Under the pieces are notes generated by a model that searched no databases, was not told the origin of the DNA, and was given only the letters and a program-made list of their open reading frames with translations. The position numbers and the translations under genes were made by a program. A DNA stretch of 64,000 nt from Glandiceps talaboti (taxonomy: Eukaryota; Hemichordata; Enteropneusta; Spengelidae): NCBI RefSeq assembly GCF_964340395.1, contig NC_135550.1, positions 2,798,501-2,862,500 of the forward strand. Direction: 5' to 3'. Below, one piece after another: positions 34,942-47,900 of this stretch (position 1 is its first letter; every line of letters starts with the position of its first letter).

Positions 34942-37174
34942 GGAGGGGTGAAGATGAAGAAAATTAACGTTAAATATTATCATGGTATTATGTCATCATC
35001 ATATACATTTAATATTTTAATATTGTCAGATTCTTTGCAATACATTTTTCCAGGTGCATAATATGCAAGAGTTGCTCTTTGTATTCCAGCATCAGTTATG
35101 TTTTTATGTTTTTTTTATGTTTCATATCTGACCTTTAATGTTTTATGTATTGACCTTTGACCTATCTTCCGTATCCTGCAGGTATCTCAATAACGTGTGT
35201 ACAGTATTCAGTAATATCTAATGGTTTTAATTGTTTTTTTATCTCGACGTTATCACTATACCTAAACAATGTCAGACAGATGTGTGATTCTCACGCACTG
35301 TTTTTTGCAAACTAAACTTGGTTATATTTTACATAATAACCGCTCAGTTATAGAAAAATCAACATCCGATCATAATTAACATATTTATTGTGTCTAACAG
35401 GGTATTGATGTAGATATCAGTAGGGTTGGAATACCTATTCATTATAATATTCCGACACTGCATACATTACTGCTATTCATTGTTTCCGATAGCACTTACA
35501 CACAAAATGGCTGAAATCCTAACTGACTAGAAGATATGCATTATTATTGATTATTCTATTTCAAATATAGTGTCCCGAAAGGTTGTCAAATTCTATCTCT
35601 AATTATAAATGCATAGAAAAAAGATAAAACCCGGTATAACATGACAGTGGAAAGGTCACGTGTCAAAAGGTGAATACCGTCAACAAAAACAATGTCAAAG
35701 TTTACATGGAATGATAACTGATTGATGACGTCACTCAATTCCCGTCATTTGTCATATTTTTAAACAATATTTCCAACATCAAATTAAAAAAAATTGTGTT
35801 GCAGACATGGTAAATGTTTCATGATCTACGCGTACTAACATATGAATAAAAAGTACTTTACACTCGCATATGTCATGTATGTAGTACCTATATCCCTAAG
35901 CAACACATCATTCTGTGTACAGCTGTCCATATCTACGTCACAACAAACCGTATCGATATCAATGCGTTTGAAGGCTTCGGCTAAACGACGCTTAAATTTA
36001 CTGAGTATAAAACATATCCGTGTTTAAGACAACACGAATACAATGCTATTTTTAGTACTCTGGATATCGTTATGTACGGGTCGGACTGATGCACATCATG
36101 TCAAATACCTCGTCTTTGTTTGCAAGCACGTTTTGTTGTAACATTTAATAATAGCTGTTGAAAAAATGGGAATTCAACGTAAAGTGAGTACTGTAGTATT
36201 CAGTAATGATATCCCGAGAGACACGATAACTATTTTGACGGTCTAAAGAAGATAAGGAACGTTTTTGTTCAGTCGAATATACCATATAATTGTAAAAAGA
36301 AACATATATGTTGACTGAATGAGATATTGTTTTTTGTAACACTCACGTATAGACCAGTGTTTAATATGCCATTTTCTGGTAAATTGCATAAACCAGGAAG
36401 AAAGCGTTTCATCTATCATAATTTTACAGGACAATTTTAATATATTTGTATGGGAATCTGTGAGGAATTTGTGAATGCGGAGCAACATTTTCTCGCATTC
36501 ACACAAAAATATTCTACACGCACGCACAAAAAATTATCTCAAATATTACGTAATTGTTTGTTAAGCTGTATAATGATAAATTTCAGTGACTCCAGGTTAT
36601 ATATATACTCATCCTTTGTAAATCGTCTATTTGGTCTATTGTCAGCTAGTAAAGAACAATGATTGAGAGACATCTGGATATCTAACAATTTGTCAAATTG
36701 TCATGCCATCATTCTGAATTTGACTCGTGAAAGATAGAGTACTTGAAAGAATACATTCCCACATGACATGTGAGACACATCAAATCCTAACATAAGGTTA
36801 CGTATACGCACAGGTTGCACATAGGCCACAGCTAAATCTCATAATCTGACTTTATTCTACCGAACACATATTCTATAGCCATACCGTGGCATACGGAGGA
36901 TTATCATCAGTCTTACGCACATCCGTATCCGTAGAGAAAAGAGTAAAAGTAGAGATGTACCGTTTTTGCAGGATGACAAACAGGGTAAGGTTAAAAATAA
37001 GAACATATCTTACTCTTTATCTCTGACGACGCTTGGGTCGTGGAATTTGTTACTTGCATCGCCTGTGGCTGTGTGATGATGCTCCCTTGAATGACCGGCA
37101 GTCGGTGATATGATAGATAGAACAACAGCAGTGGTGATGATGATGATGATACAGACCAAACGTACGCTGTCCAT
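27483..37174 (-). CDS. MCFD2: MCFD2-like ER cargo-receptor subunit, complete, four coding exons
   Basis: Exons 37174-37014, 34807-34721, 30293-30157 and 27619-27483 join in phase to give 173 residues. Residues 1-27 form a signal peptide (MDSVRLVCIIIIITTAVVLS..., cleavage likely near TAG|HS). FHDPSVVRDKEHVKEHLKG and EMSDEELEFHYFKMHD are MCFD2 hallmarks. EF-hand 1 loop is DFDNNTKLDGLE (86-97); EF-hand 2 loop is DFNNDGYLTYLE (139-150). In vertebrates MCFD2 binds LMAN1 in a calcium-dependent way and exports glycoproteins, such as factors V and VIII, from the ER. After EF-hand 2 there is a charged tail of about 23 residues ending AAAQKSSDL, longer than in human MCFD2 (146 residues). A CGREF1-like identity is less likely given the HDPSVV...HYFKMHD signature. 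Confidence 0.93.
28042..29071. repeat. 32-bp minisatellite, about 32 copies, in MCFD2 intron 3
   Basis: The unit contains GATAGCAAAGATGAATACTG then AGAAATCATAAC; TGAC and TAAC endings alternate over much of the array. One unit has a 6-bp insertion at 28981. Confidence 0.95.
29581..29832. mobile_element. Possible MITE with 16-bp inverted ends
   Basis: AATAGGGAACTTGCAA at 29581-29596 is inverted at 29817-29832. The left interior has GCATGCTCAGACGCAAAGGA and ACTATGGGAT; no target duplication was identified, and the right interior does not mirror the left. Confidence 0.35.
29862..30090. repeat. GT / GTAT microsatellite near the MCFD2 exon 3 donor
   Basis: About 230 bp of GT, GTAT and GTGC repeats. 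On the MCFD2 strand it reads (CA)n and begins 66 bp inside intron 3. Confidence 0.95.
30157..30293 (-). CDS. MCFD2: MCFD2 exon 3 (first EF-hand)
   Basis: Acceptor TTTTATGTCTACAG and donor ACAG|GTGAGA. One base completes Lys83, then MHDFDNNTKLDGLEMLAALS to ...EIETRIGYYT plus G of the next codon. The earlier donor-like ATAG|GTTATT is weaker and would break the frame. Confidence 0.93.
30601..33063. repeat. 39-bp minisatellite, about 63 copies, in MCFD2 intron 2
   Basis: The unit contains TAAGTTCACATCGTAAGGGT then TTATACACAGGTCCATGTC; CC/CT and GTCTAAG/GTATAAG are the main variants. At 13 codons per unit two - strand frames stay open for over 800 codons. It lies between two in-phase MCFD2 exons, so it is intronic. 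Confidence 0.95.
33237..33372. repeat. 34-bp tandem repeat, 4 copies
   Basis: The unit contains GACCATCAATATGATCACAG then CTAAGCTGGCCCAC; the first copy is 32 bp. Confidence 0.9.
33578..34193. mobile_element. 616-bp non-autonomous DNA transposon with 9-bp target duplication
   Basis: The left end TAGTCCTGCTTGCATACGG and the right end CCGTCATGGAAGCAGGACTA are inverted with few mismatches. GCGACCATA flanks both sides exactly (33569-33577 and 34194-34202). A 9-bp duplication fits Mutator-like or Merlin-type elements. No transposase inside; the open frames at 33830-34114 look incidental. Confidence 0.8.
34484..34607. repeat. 62-bp tandem duplication in MCFD2 intron 2
   Basis: Two copies starting TTATATCCAGTTTACATTTA at 34484 and 34546, ending 113 bp from exon 2. 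Confidence 0.9.
34721..34807 (-). CDS. MCFD2: MCFD2 exon 2
   Basis: Acceptor TACTATCATCTAAG and donor TTCAA|GTAAGT. One base completes Glu54, then HVKEHLKGVAGEVDENEMSD and EELEFHYF, ending with AA of Lys83. Only 87 bp. Confidence 0.92.
34830..34940. repeat. (GT)n and G-run microsatellites beside the MCFD2 exon 2 acceptor
   Basis: GT runs at 34832-34853 and 34892-34938 flank a G run at 34858-34870. On the MCFD2 strand these are CA and C tracts, starting about 23 bp upstream of the acceptor. Confidence 0.9.
34941..37013 (-). other. MCFD2 intron 1, remainder
   Basis: About 2 kb of AT-rich sequence without a recognised gene, repeat array or mobile element; small open frames (for example 36243-36527, 35842-36027) have no protein-like features. 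Confidence 0.6.
37014..37174 (-). CDS. MCFD2: MCFD2 exon 1 (start codon, signal peptide)
   Basis: ATG at 37174-37172 is followed by a hydrophobic Ile/Val-rich signal sequence and ...NKFHDPSVVRDK, with GA of the next codon before donor GA|GTAAGA. The 53-codon frame reads into an in-frame TAA inside the donor, so it is easily missed. No other Met gives a signal peptide. Confidence 0.92.
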
Positions 37175-37667
37175 GGTAATTACCTAGTAAAGCTAACAGC
37201 TGTGAATTCAATGTGTTCGTAATTAAGAAAATCAGAACACGAAACTAGAATAATAAATTTTCGTTTGATTTAGAAAATACCGCCTTGATATGACAAACCA
37301 ATACTCAGAATAGTATACGTGGTTGAACTCGTACCTGATTCCGAGATTTAAGCGGATTTATCGTGTCACACTTGTTTCAAATAATGCACCCAAATGTCTT
37401 ATCGCATATGATATATATCAGACAAAGCTTCCTTAACATTGCGTCTGCGCAGTAGATATTAATATGTAAATTGTATAAATAAATGTCAATTTAGGTTTCT
37501 TTATTGCTACAGGTTAAGACAGCGCATGCGCCTTTGTATAGTAATAAATAGTAATAAGTGCTTTCCTCTCATCTGAATAGCGTACACCGTATCAGTCGTT
37601 ATGATGTTTTTGGACAAAGCGGGAATTGGATACATTTTAATTTGTTTGCTTGAATACTATAACGTTT
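37175..37667 (-). promoter_or_regulatory. MCFD2 upstream region with an NRF1-type palindrome
   Basis: About 490 bp separate the start codon from the satellite. GCGCATGCGC at 37522-37531 is an NRF1-type core, and CTGCGCAG lies at 37444-37451. A TATACGTGG at 37313-37321 resembles the ACGTGG core of unfolded-protein-response elements only weakly. The transcription start is not identified. Confidence 0.4.
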
Positions 37668-39430
37668 ATGCAGTATAACGACCATTGAAACCCCACAGTA
37701 TGTAGTATTGTATGCAGTATAACGACCACTGAAACCCCACAGTATGTAGTATTGTATGAAATATAACGACCACTGAAACCCCACAGTGTGTAGTATTGTA
37801 TGCAGTATAACTACCACTGAAACCCCACAGTATGTAGTATTGTATGCAGTATAACGACCACTGAAACCCCACAGTATGTAGTATTGTATGCAGTATAACG
37901 ACCACTGAAACCCCACAGTATGTAGTATTGTATGCAGTATAACGACCACTAAAACCCCACAGTACTAGTATGTAGTATTGTATGCAGTATAACTACCACT
38001 AAAACCCCAGAGTATGTAGTATTGTATGAAATATAACGACCACTGAAACCCCACAGTATGTAGTATTGTATGAAATATAACGACCACTAAAACCCCACAG
38101 TATGTAGTATTGTATGCAGTATAACTACCACTGAAACCCCACAGCATGTAGTATTGTATGAAATATAACGACCACTGAAACCCCACAGTATGTAGTATTG
38201 TATGCAGTATAACGACCACTGAAACCCCACAGTATGTAGTATTGTATGCAGTATAACTACCACTGAAACCCCACAGTATGTAGTATTGCATGCAGTATAA
38301 CGACCACTGAAACCCCACAGTATGTAGTATTGTATGCAGTATAACGACCACTGAAACCCCACAGTATGTAGTATTGTATGCAGTATAACGACCACTGAAA
38401 CCCCACAGTATATAGTATTGTATGAAATATAACGACCATTGAAACCCCACAGTATGTAGTATTGTATGCAGTATAACGACCACTGAAACCCCACAGTATG
38501 TAGTATTGAATGAAATATAACGACCACTAAAACCCCACAGTACTAGTATGTAGTATTGTATGAAATATAACGACCACTAAAACCCCACAGTATGTAGTAT
38601 TGTATGCAGTATAACGACCACTGAAACCCCACAGTATGTAGTATTGTATGCAGTATAACGACCACTGAAACCCCACAGTATGTAGTATTGTATGCAGTAT
38701 AACTACCACTGAAACCCCACAGTATGTAGTATTGTATGCAGTATAACGACCACTGAAACCCCACAGTATGTAGTATTGTATGCAGTATAACGACCACTGA
38801 AACCCCACAGTATGTAGTATTGTATGCAGTATAACGACCACTGAAACCCCACAGTATGTAGTATTGTATGCAGTATAACGACCACTGAAATCCCCAGAGT
38901 ATGTAGTATTGTATGCAGTATAACGACCACTGAAACCCCACAGTATGTAGTATTGTATGCAGTATAACGACCACTGAAACCCCACAGTATGTAGTATTGT
39001 ATGCAGTATAACGACCACTGAAACCCCACAGTATGTAGTATTGTATGCAGTATAACGACCACTGAAACCCCACAGTATGTAGTATTGTATGCAGTATAAC
39101 GACCACTGAAATCCCCACAGTATGTAGTATTGTATGCAGTATAACGACCACTGAAACCCCACAGTATGTAGTATTGTATGCAGTATAACGACCACTGAAA
39201 CCCCACAGTATGTAGTATTGTATGCAGTATAACGACCACTGAAACCCCACAGTATGTAGTATTGTATGCAGTATAACGACCACTGAAACCCCACAGTATA
39301 TAGTATTGTATGAAATATAACGACCATTGAAACCCCACAGTATGTAGTATTGTATGCAGTATAACGACCACTGAAACCCCACAGTATGTAGTATTGAATG
39401 AAATATAACGACCACTAAAACCCCACAGTA

Positions 39431-41977
39431 CTAGTATGTAGTATTGTATGAAATATAACGACCACTAAAACCCCACAGTATGTAGTATTGTATGCAGTAT
39501 AACGACCACTGAAACCCCACAGTATGTAGTATTGTATGCAGTATAACGACCACTGAAACCCCACAGTATGTAGTATTGTATGCAGTATAACGACCATTGA
39601 AACCCCACAGTATATAGTATTGTATGAAATATAACGACCATTGAAACCCCACAGTATGTAGTATTGTATGCAGTATAACGACCACTAAAACCCCACAGTA
39701 TGTAGTATTGTATGAAGTATAACGACCACTGAAACCCCACAGTATGTAGTATTGTATGAAATATAACGACCACTGAAACCCCACAGTATGTAGTATTGTA
39801 TGAAGTATAACGACCACTAAAACCCCACAGTATGTAGTATTGTATGAAATATAACGACCACTGAAACCCCACAGTATGTAGTATTGTATGTAGTATAACG
39901 ACCACTGAAACCCCACAGTATGTAGTATTGTATGCAGTATAACTACCACTGAAACCCCACAGTATATATAGTATTGTATGCAGTATAACTACCACTGAAA
40001 TCCCGTAGTATGTAGTATTGTATGAAATATAACGACTACTGAAACCCCATAGTATGTAGTATTGTATGCAGTATAACGACCACTGAAACCCCACAGTATA
40101 TAGTATTGTATGAAATATAACGACCACTGAAACCCCACAGTACTAGTATGTAGTATTGTATGAAATATAACGACCACTGAAACCCCACAGTATGTAGTAT
40201 TGTATGCAGTATAACGACCACTGAAACCCCACAGTATGTAGTATTGTATGCAGTATAACGACCACTGAAACCCCACAGTATATAGTATTGTATGAAATAT
40301 AACGACCACTAAAACCCCACAGTATGTAGTATTGTATGCAGTATAACGACCACTGAAACCCCACAGTATGTAGTATTGTATGCAGTATAACGACCACTGA
40401 AACCCCACAGTATGTAGTATTGTATGCAATATAACGACCACTGAAACCCCACAGTATGTAGTATTGTATGAAGTATAACTACCACTGAAACCCCACAGTA
40501 TGTAGTATTGTATGAAATATAACGACCACTGAAACCCCACAGTATGTAGTATTGTATGAAATATAACGACCACTGAAACCCCAGAGTATGTAGTATTGTA
40601 TGAAATATAACGACCACTGAAACCCCACAGTATGTAGTATTGTATGAAATATAACGACCACTAAAACCCCACAGTACTAGTATGTAGTATTGTATGAAAT
40701 ATAACGACCACTGAAACCCCACAGTACTAGTATGTAGTATTGTATGAAATATAACGACCACTAAAACCCCACAGTATGTAGTATTGTATGCAGTATAACG
40801 ACCACTGAAACCCCACAGTATGTAGTATTGTATGCAGTATAACGACCACTGAAACCCCACAGTATGTAGTATTGTATGCAGTATAACGACCATTGAAACC
40901 CCACAGTATATAGTATTGTATGAAATATAACGACCATTGAAACCCCACAGTATGTAGTATTGTATGCAGTATAACGACCACTAAAACCCCACAGTATGTA
41001 GTATTGTATGAAGTATAACGACCACTGAAACCCCACAGTATGTAGTATTGTATGAAATATAACGACCACTGAAACCCCACAGTATGTAGTATTGTATGAA
41101 GTATAACGACCACTAAAACCCCACAGTATGTAGTATTGTATGAAATATAACGACCACTGAAACCCCACAGTATGTAGTATTGTATGTAGTATAACGACCA
41201 CTGAAACCCCACAGTATGTAGTATTGTATGCAGTATAACTACCACTGAAACCCCACAGTATATATAGTATTGTATGCAGTATAACTACCACTGAAATCCC
41301 GTAGTATGTAGTATTGTATGAAATATAACGACTACTGAAACCCCATAGTATGTAGTATTGTATGCAGTATAACGACCACTGAAACCCCACAGTATATAGT
41401 ATTGTATGAAATATAACGACCACTGAAACCCCACAGTACTAGTATGTAGTATTGTATGAAATATAACGACCACTGAAACCCCACAGTATGTAGTATTGTA
41501 TGCAGTATAACGACCACTGAAACCCCACAGTATGTAGTATTGTATGCAGTATAACGACCACTGAAACCCCACAGTATATAGTATTGTATGAAATATAACG
41601 ACCACTAAAACCCCACAGTATGTAGTATTGTATGCAGTATAACGACCACTGAAACCCCACAGTATGTAGTATTGTATGCAGTATAACGACCACTGAAACC
41701 CCACAGTATGTAGTATTGTATGCAATATAACGACCACTGAAACCCCACAGTATGTAGTATTGTATGAAGTATAACTACCACTGAAACCCCACAGTATGTA
41801 GTATTGTATGAAATATAACGACCACTGAAACCCCACAGTATGTAGTATTGTATGAAATATAACGACCACTGAAACCCCAGAGTATGTAGTATTGTATGAA
41901 ATATAACGACCACTGAAACCCCACAGTATGTAGTATTGTATGAAATATAACGACCACTAAAACCCCACAGTACTAGT
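39431..41977. repeat. Higher-order duplication in the satellite, 1296-bp offset
   Basis: Positions 39431-40681 recur at 40727-41977 with the same order of variant monomers, including rare ones (GAAATCCCGTAGTATG at 39997 and 41293, TATATATAG at 39963 and 41259). Confidence 0.85.
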
Positions 41978-44900
41978 ATGTAGTATTGTATGAAATATAA
42001 CGACCACTGAAACCCCACAGTATGTAGTATTGTATGAAGTATAACGACCACTGAAACCCCACAGTATGTAGTATTGTATGAAATATAACGACCACTAAAA
42101 CCCCACAGTACTAGTATGTAGTATTGTATGAATTATAACGACCACTGAAACCCCACAGTATGTAGTATTGTATGAAGTATAACGACCACTGAAATCCCAC
42201 AGTATGTAGTATTGTATGAAATATAACGACCACTGAAACCCCACAGTATGTAGTATTGTATGCAATATAACTACCACTGAAACCCCACAGTATGTAGTAT
42301 TGTATGAAGTATAACGACCACTGAAACCCCACAGTATGTAGTATTGTATGAAATATAACGACCACTGAAACCCCACAGTATATAGTATTGTATGAAATAT
42401 AACGACCATTGAAACCCCACAGTATGTAGTACTGTATGAAGTATAACGACCACTGAAACCCCACAGTATGTAGTATTGTATGCAGTATAACGACCACTGA
42501 AACCCCACAGTATGTAGTATTGTATGAAGTATAACGACCACTGAAATCACCACAGTATGTAGTATTGTATAAAGTATAACGACCACTGAAACCCCACAGT
42601 ATGTAGTATTGCATGAAGTATAACGACCACTGAAACCCCACAGTATGTAGTATTGTATGAAATATAACGACCACTGAAACCCCACAGTATATAGTATTGT
42701 ATGAAATATAACGACCACTGAAACCCCACAGTATGTAGTATTGTATGCAGTATAACTACCACTGAAACCCCACAGTATGTAGTATTGTATGAAATATAAC
42801 GACCACTGAAACCCAACAGTATATAGTATTGTATGAAATATAACGACCACTGAAACCCCACAGTATGTAGTATTGTATGAAATATAACGACCACTAAAAC
42901 CCCACAGTATGTAGTATTGTATGCAGTATAACGACCACTGAAACCCCACAGTATGTAGTATTGTATGCAGTATAACGACCACTGAAACCCCACAGTATGT
43001 AGTATTGTATGAAATATAACGACCACTAAAACCCCACAGTATGTAGTATTGTATGCAGTATAACGACCACTGAAACCCCACAGTATGTAGTATTGTATGA
43101 AATATAACGACCACTGAAACCCCACAGTATGTAGTATTGTATGCAGTATAACGACCACTGAAACCCCACAGTATGTAGTATTGTATGCAGTATAACGACC
43201 ACTAAAACCCCACAGTATGTAGTATTGTATGAAATATAACGACCACTGAAACCCCACAGTATGTAGTATTGTATGAAGTATAACGACCACTGAAACCCCA
43301 CAGTATGTAGTATTGTATGAAATATAACGACCACTGAAACCCCACAGTATATAGTATTGTATGCAGTATAACGACCACTGAAACCCCACAGTATGTAGTA
43401 TTGTATGCAGTATAACGACCACTGAAACCCCACAGTATGTAGTATTGTATGAAATATAACGACCACTGAAACCCCACAGTATATAGTATTGCATGAAATA
43501 TAACGACCACTGAAACCCCACAGTATGTAGTATTGTATGAAGTATAACGACCACTGAAACCCCACAGTATGTAGTATTGTATGAAGTATAACGACCACTG
43601 AAACCCCACAGTATGTAGTATTGTATGAAATATAACGACCACTGAAACCCCACAGTATGTAGTATTGTATGAAATATAACGACCACTGAAACCCCACAGT
43701 ATGTAGTATTGTATGAAGTATAACGACCACTGAAACCCCACAGTATATAGTATTGTATGAAATATAACGACCACTGAAACCCCACAGTATATAGTATTGT
43801 ATGCAGTATAACGACCACTGAAACCCCACAGTATGTAGTATTGTATGCAGTATAACGACCACTGAAACCCCACAGTATGTAGTATTGTATGTAGTATAAC
43901 GACCACTGAAACCCCACAGTATGTAGTATTGTATGAAGTATAACGACCACTGAAATCCCACAGTATGTAGTATTGTATGCAGTATAACGACCACTGAAAT
44001 CCCACAGTATGTAGTATTGTATGCAGTATAACTACCACTGAAACCCCACAGTATGTAGTATTGTATGAAATATAACGACCACTGAAACCCCACAGTATGT
44101 AGTATTGTATGAAATATAACGACCACTAAAACCCCAGAGTACTAGTATATAGTATTGTATGAAGTATAACGACCATTGAAACCCCACAGTATATAGTATT
44201 GTATGAAGTATAACGACCACTGAAACCCCAGTATGTAGTATTGTATGAAATATAACGACCACTAAAACCCCAGATTACTAGTATATAGTATTGTATGAAG
44301 TATAACGACCATTGAAACCCCACAGTATGTAGTATTGTATGCAGTATAACGACCACTGAAACCCCACAGTATGTAGTATTGTATGCAGTATAACGACCAC
44401 TGAAACCCCACAGTATGTAGTATTGTATGCAGTATAACTACCACTGAAACCCCAGAGTATGTAGTATTGTATGCAGTATAACGACCACTGAAACCCCACA
44501 GTATGTAGTATTGTATGAAGTATAACTACCACTGAAACCCCACAGTATGTAGTATTGTATGCAGTATAACGACCACTGAAACCCCACAGTATGTAGTATT
44601 GTATGCAGTATAACTACCACTGAAACCCCACAGTATGTAGTATTGTATGCAGTATAACTACCACTGAAACCCCACAGTATGTAGTATTGTATGAAATATA
44701 ACGACCACTGAAACCCCTCAGTATGTAGTATTGTATGAAATATAACGACCACTGAAACCCCACAGTATAACGACCACTGAAACCCCACAATATGTAGTAT
44801 TGTATGAAATATAACGACCATTGAAACCCCACAGTATGTAGTATTGTATGCAGTATAACGACCACTGAAACCCCACAGTATGTAGTATTGTATGAAATAT

Positions 44901-47900
44901 AACGACCATTGAAACCCCACAGTACTAGTATGTAGTATTGTATGAAATATAACGACCACTGAAACCCCACAGTATAACGACCACTGAAACCCCACAGTAT
45001 GTAGTATTGTATGAAATATAACGACCATTGAAACCCCACAGTATGTAGTATTGTATGCAGTATAACGACCACTGAAACCCCAGAGTATGTAGTATTGTAT
45101 GAAATATAACGACCACTAAAACCCCACAGTATGTAGTATTGTATGCAGTATAACGACCACTGAAACCCCACAGTATATAGTATTGTATGAAATATAACGA
45201 CCACTGAAACCCCACAGTATGTAGTATTGTATGCAGTATAACGACCACTGAAACCCCACAGTATGTAGTATTGTATGAAATATAACGACCACTGAAACCC
45301 CAGAGTATGTAGTATTGTATGAAATATAACGACCACTGAAACCCCACAGTATGTAGTATTGTATGAAATATAACGACCACTGAAACCCCACAGTATGTAG
45401 TATTGTATGCAGTATAACGACCACTGAAACCCCAGACTATGTAGTATTGTATGAAATATAACGACCACTGAAACCCCACAGTATGTAGTATTGTATGCAG
45501 TATAACGACCACTGAAACCCCACAGTATGTAGTATTGTATGAAATATAACGACCACTGAAACCCCACAGTATGTAGTATTGTATGCAGTATAACGACCAC
45601 TGAAACCCCACAGTATGTAGTATTGTATGAAGTATAACGACCACTGAAACCCCACAGTATGTAGTATTGTATGAAATATAACGACCACTAAAACCCCACA
45701 GTATGTAGTATTGTATGTAGTATAACGACCACTGAAACCCCACAGTATGTAGTATTGTATGCAGTATAACGACCATTGAAACCCCACAGTATGTAGTATT
45801 GTATGCAGTATAATGACCACTGAAACCCCACAGTATGTAGTATTGTATGCAGTATAACGACCACTGAAACCCCACAGTATGTAGTATTGTATGCAGTATA
45901 ACGACCACTGAAACCCCAGAGTATGTAGTATTGTATGCAGTATAACGACCACTGAAACCCCACAGTATGTAGTATTGTATGCAGTATAACGACCACTGAA
46001 ACTCCACAGTATGTAGTATTGTATGTAGTATAACGACCACTGAAACCCCACAGTATGTAGTATTGTATGCAGTATAACTACCACTGAAACCCCACAGTAT
46101 GTAGTATTGTATGTAGTATAACTACCACTGAAACCCCACAGTATGTAGTATTGTATGAAGTATAACGACCACTGAAACCCCACAGTATGTAGTATTGTAT
46201 GCAGTATAACGACTACTGAAACCCCACAGTATGTAGTATTGTATGAAATATAACGACCACTGAAACCCCACAGTATGTAGTATTGTATGCAGTATAACGA
46301 CCACTGAAACCCCACAGTATGTAGTATTGTATGAAGTATAACGACCACTGAAACCCCACAGTATGTAGTATTGTATGAAGTATAACGACCATTGAAACCC
46401 CATAGTATGTAGTATTGTATGAAATATAACGACCACTGAAACCCTACAGTATGTAGTATTGTATGAAATATAACGACCACTGAAACCCTACAGTATGTAG
46501 TATTGTATGCAGTATAACGACCACTGAAACCCCACAGTATGTAGTATTGTATGAAATATAACGACCACTGAAACCCCACAGTATGTAGTATTGTATGAAG
46601 TATAACGACAACTGAAACCCCACAGTATGTAGTATTGTATGCAGTATAACGACCACTGAAACCCCAGAGTATGTAGTATTGTATGAAATATAACGACCAC
46701 TGAAACCCCACAGTATGTAGTATTGTATGCAGTATAACGACCACTGAAACCCCAGAGTATGTAGTATTGTATGAAATATAACGACCACTGAAACCCCACA
46801 GTATGTAGTATTGTATGCAGTATAACTAGCACTGAAACCCCACAGTATAACGACCACTGAAATCCCCAGAGTATAACGACCACTGAAACCCCAGAGTATG
46901 TAGTATTGTATGCAGTATAACTACCACTGAAATCCCCAGAGTATGTAGTATTGTATGCAGTATAACTACCACTGAAACCCCACAGTATGTAGTATTGTAT
47001 GAAATATAACGACCACTGAAACCCCACAGTATGTAGTATTGTATGAAGTATAACGACCACTGAAACCCCACAGTATGTAGTATTGTATGAAATATAACGA
47101 CCACTGAAACCCCACAGTATGTAGTATTGTATGCAGTATAACGACCATTGAAACCCCACAGTATGTAGTATTGTATGCAGTATAACTACCACTGAAACCC
47201 CACAGTATGTAGTATTGTATGCAGTATAACTACCACTGAAACCCCACAGTATGTAGTATTGTATGCAATATAACGACCACTGAAACCCCACAGTATGTAG
47301 TATTGTATGCAGTATAACGACCACTGAAACCCCACAGTATGTAGTATTGTATGCAGTATAACTACCACTGAAACCCCACAGTATGTAGTATTGTATGAAA
47401 TATAACGACCACTGAAACCCCACAGTATGTAGTATTGTATGCAGTATAACGACCACTGAAACCCCACAGTATGTAGTATTGTATGGAATATAACGACCAC
47501 TGAAACCCCAGAGTATGTAGTATTGTAAACAGTATAACGACCACTGAAACCCCACAGTATGTAGTATTGTATGAAATATAACGACCACTGAAACCCCACA
47601 GTATGTAGTATTGTATGAAGTATAACGACCACTGAAACCCCACAGTATGTAGTATTGTATGCAGTATAACTACCACTGAAACCCCACAGTATGTAGTATT
47701 GTATGCAGTATAACTACCACTGAAACCCCACAGTATGTAGTATTGTATGAAATATAACGACCACTGAAACCCCACAGTATGTAGTATTGTATGCAGTATA
47801 ACGACCACTGAAACCCCACAGTATGTAGTATTGTATGCAGTATAACGACCACTGAAACCCCACAGTATGTAGTATTGTATGCAGTATAACGACCACTGAA

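Noticed and set aside
37299-37321. ER-stress response element (CCAAT...CCACG) upstream of MCFD2
   Set aside because: CCAAT and ACGTGG are both present, but spacing and orientation do not match the ERSE consensus.
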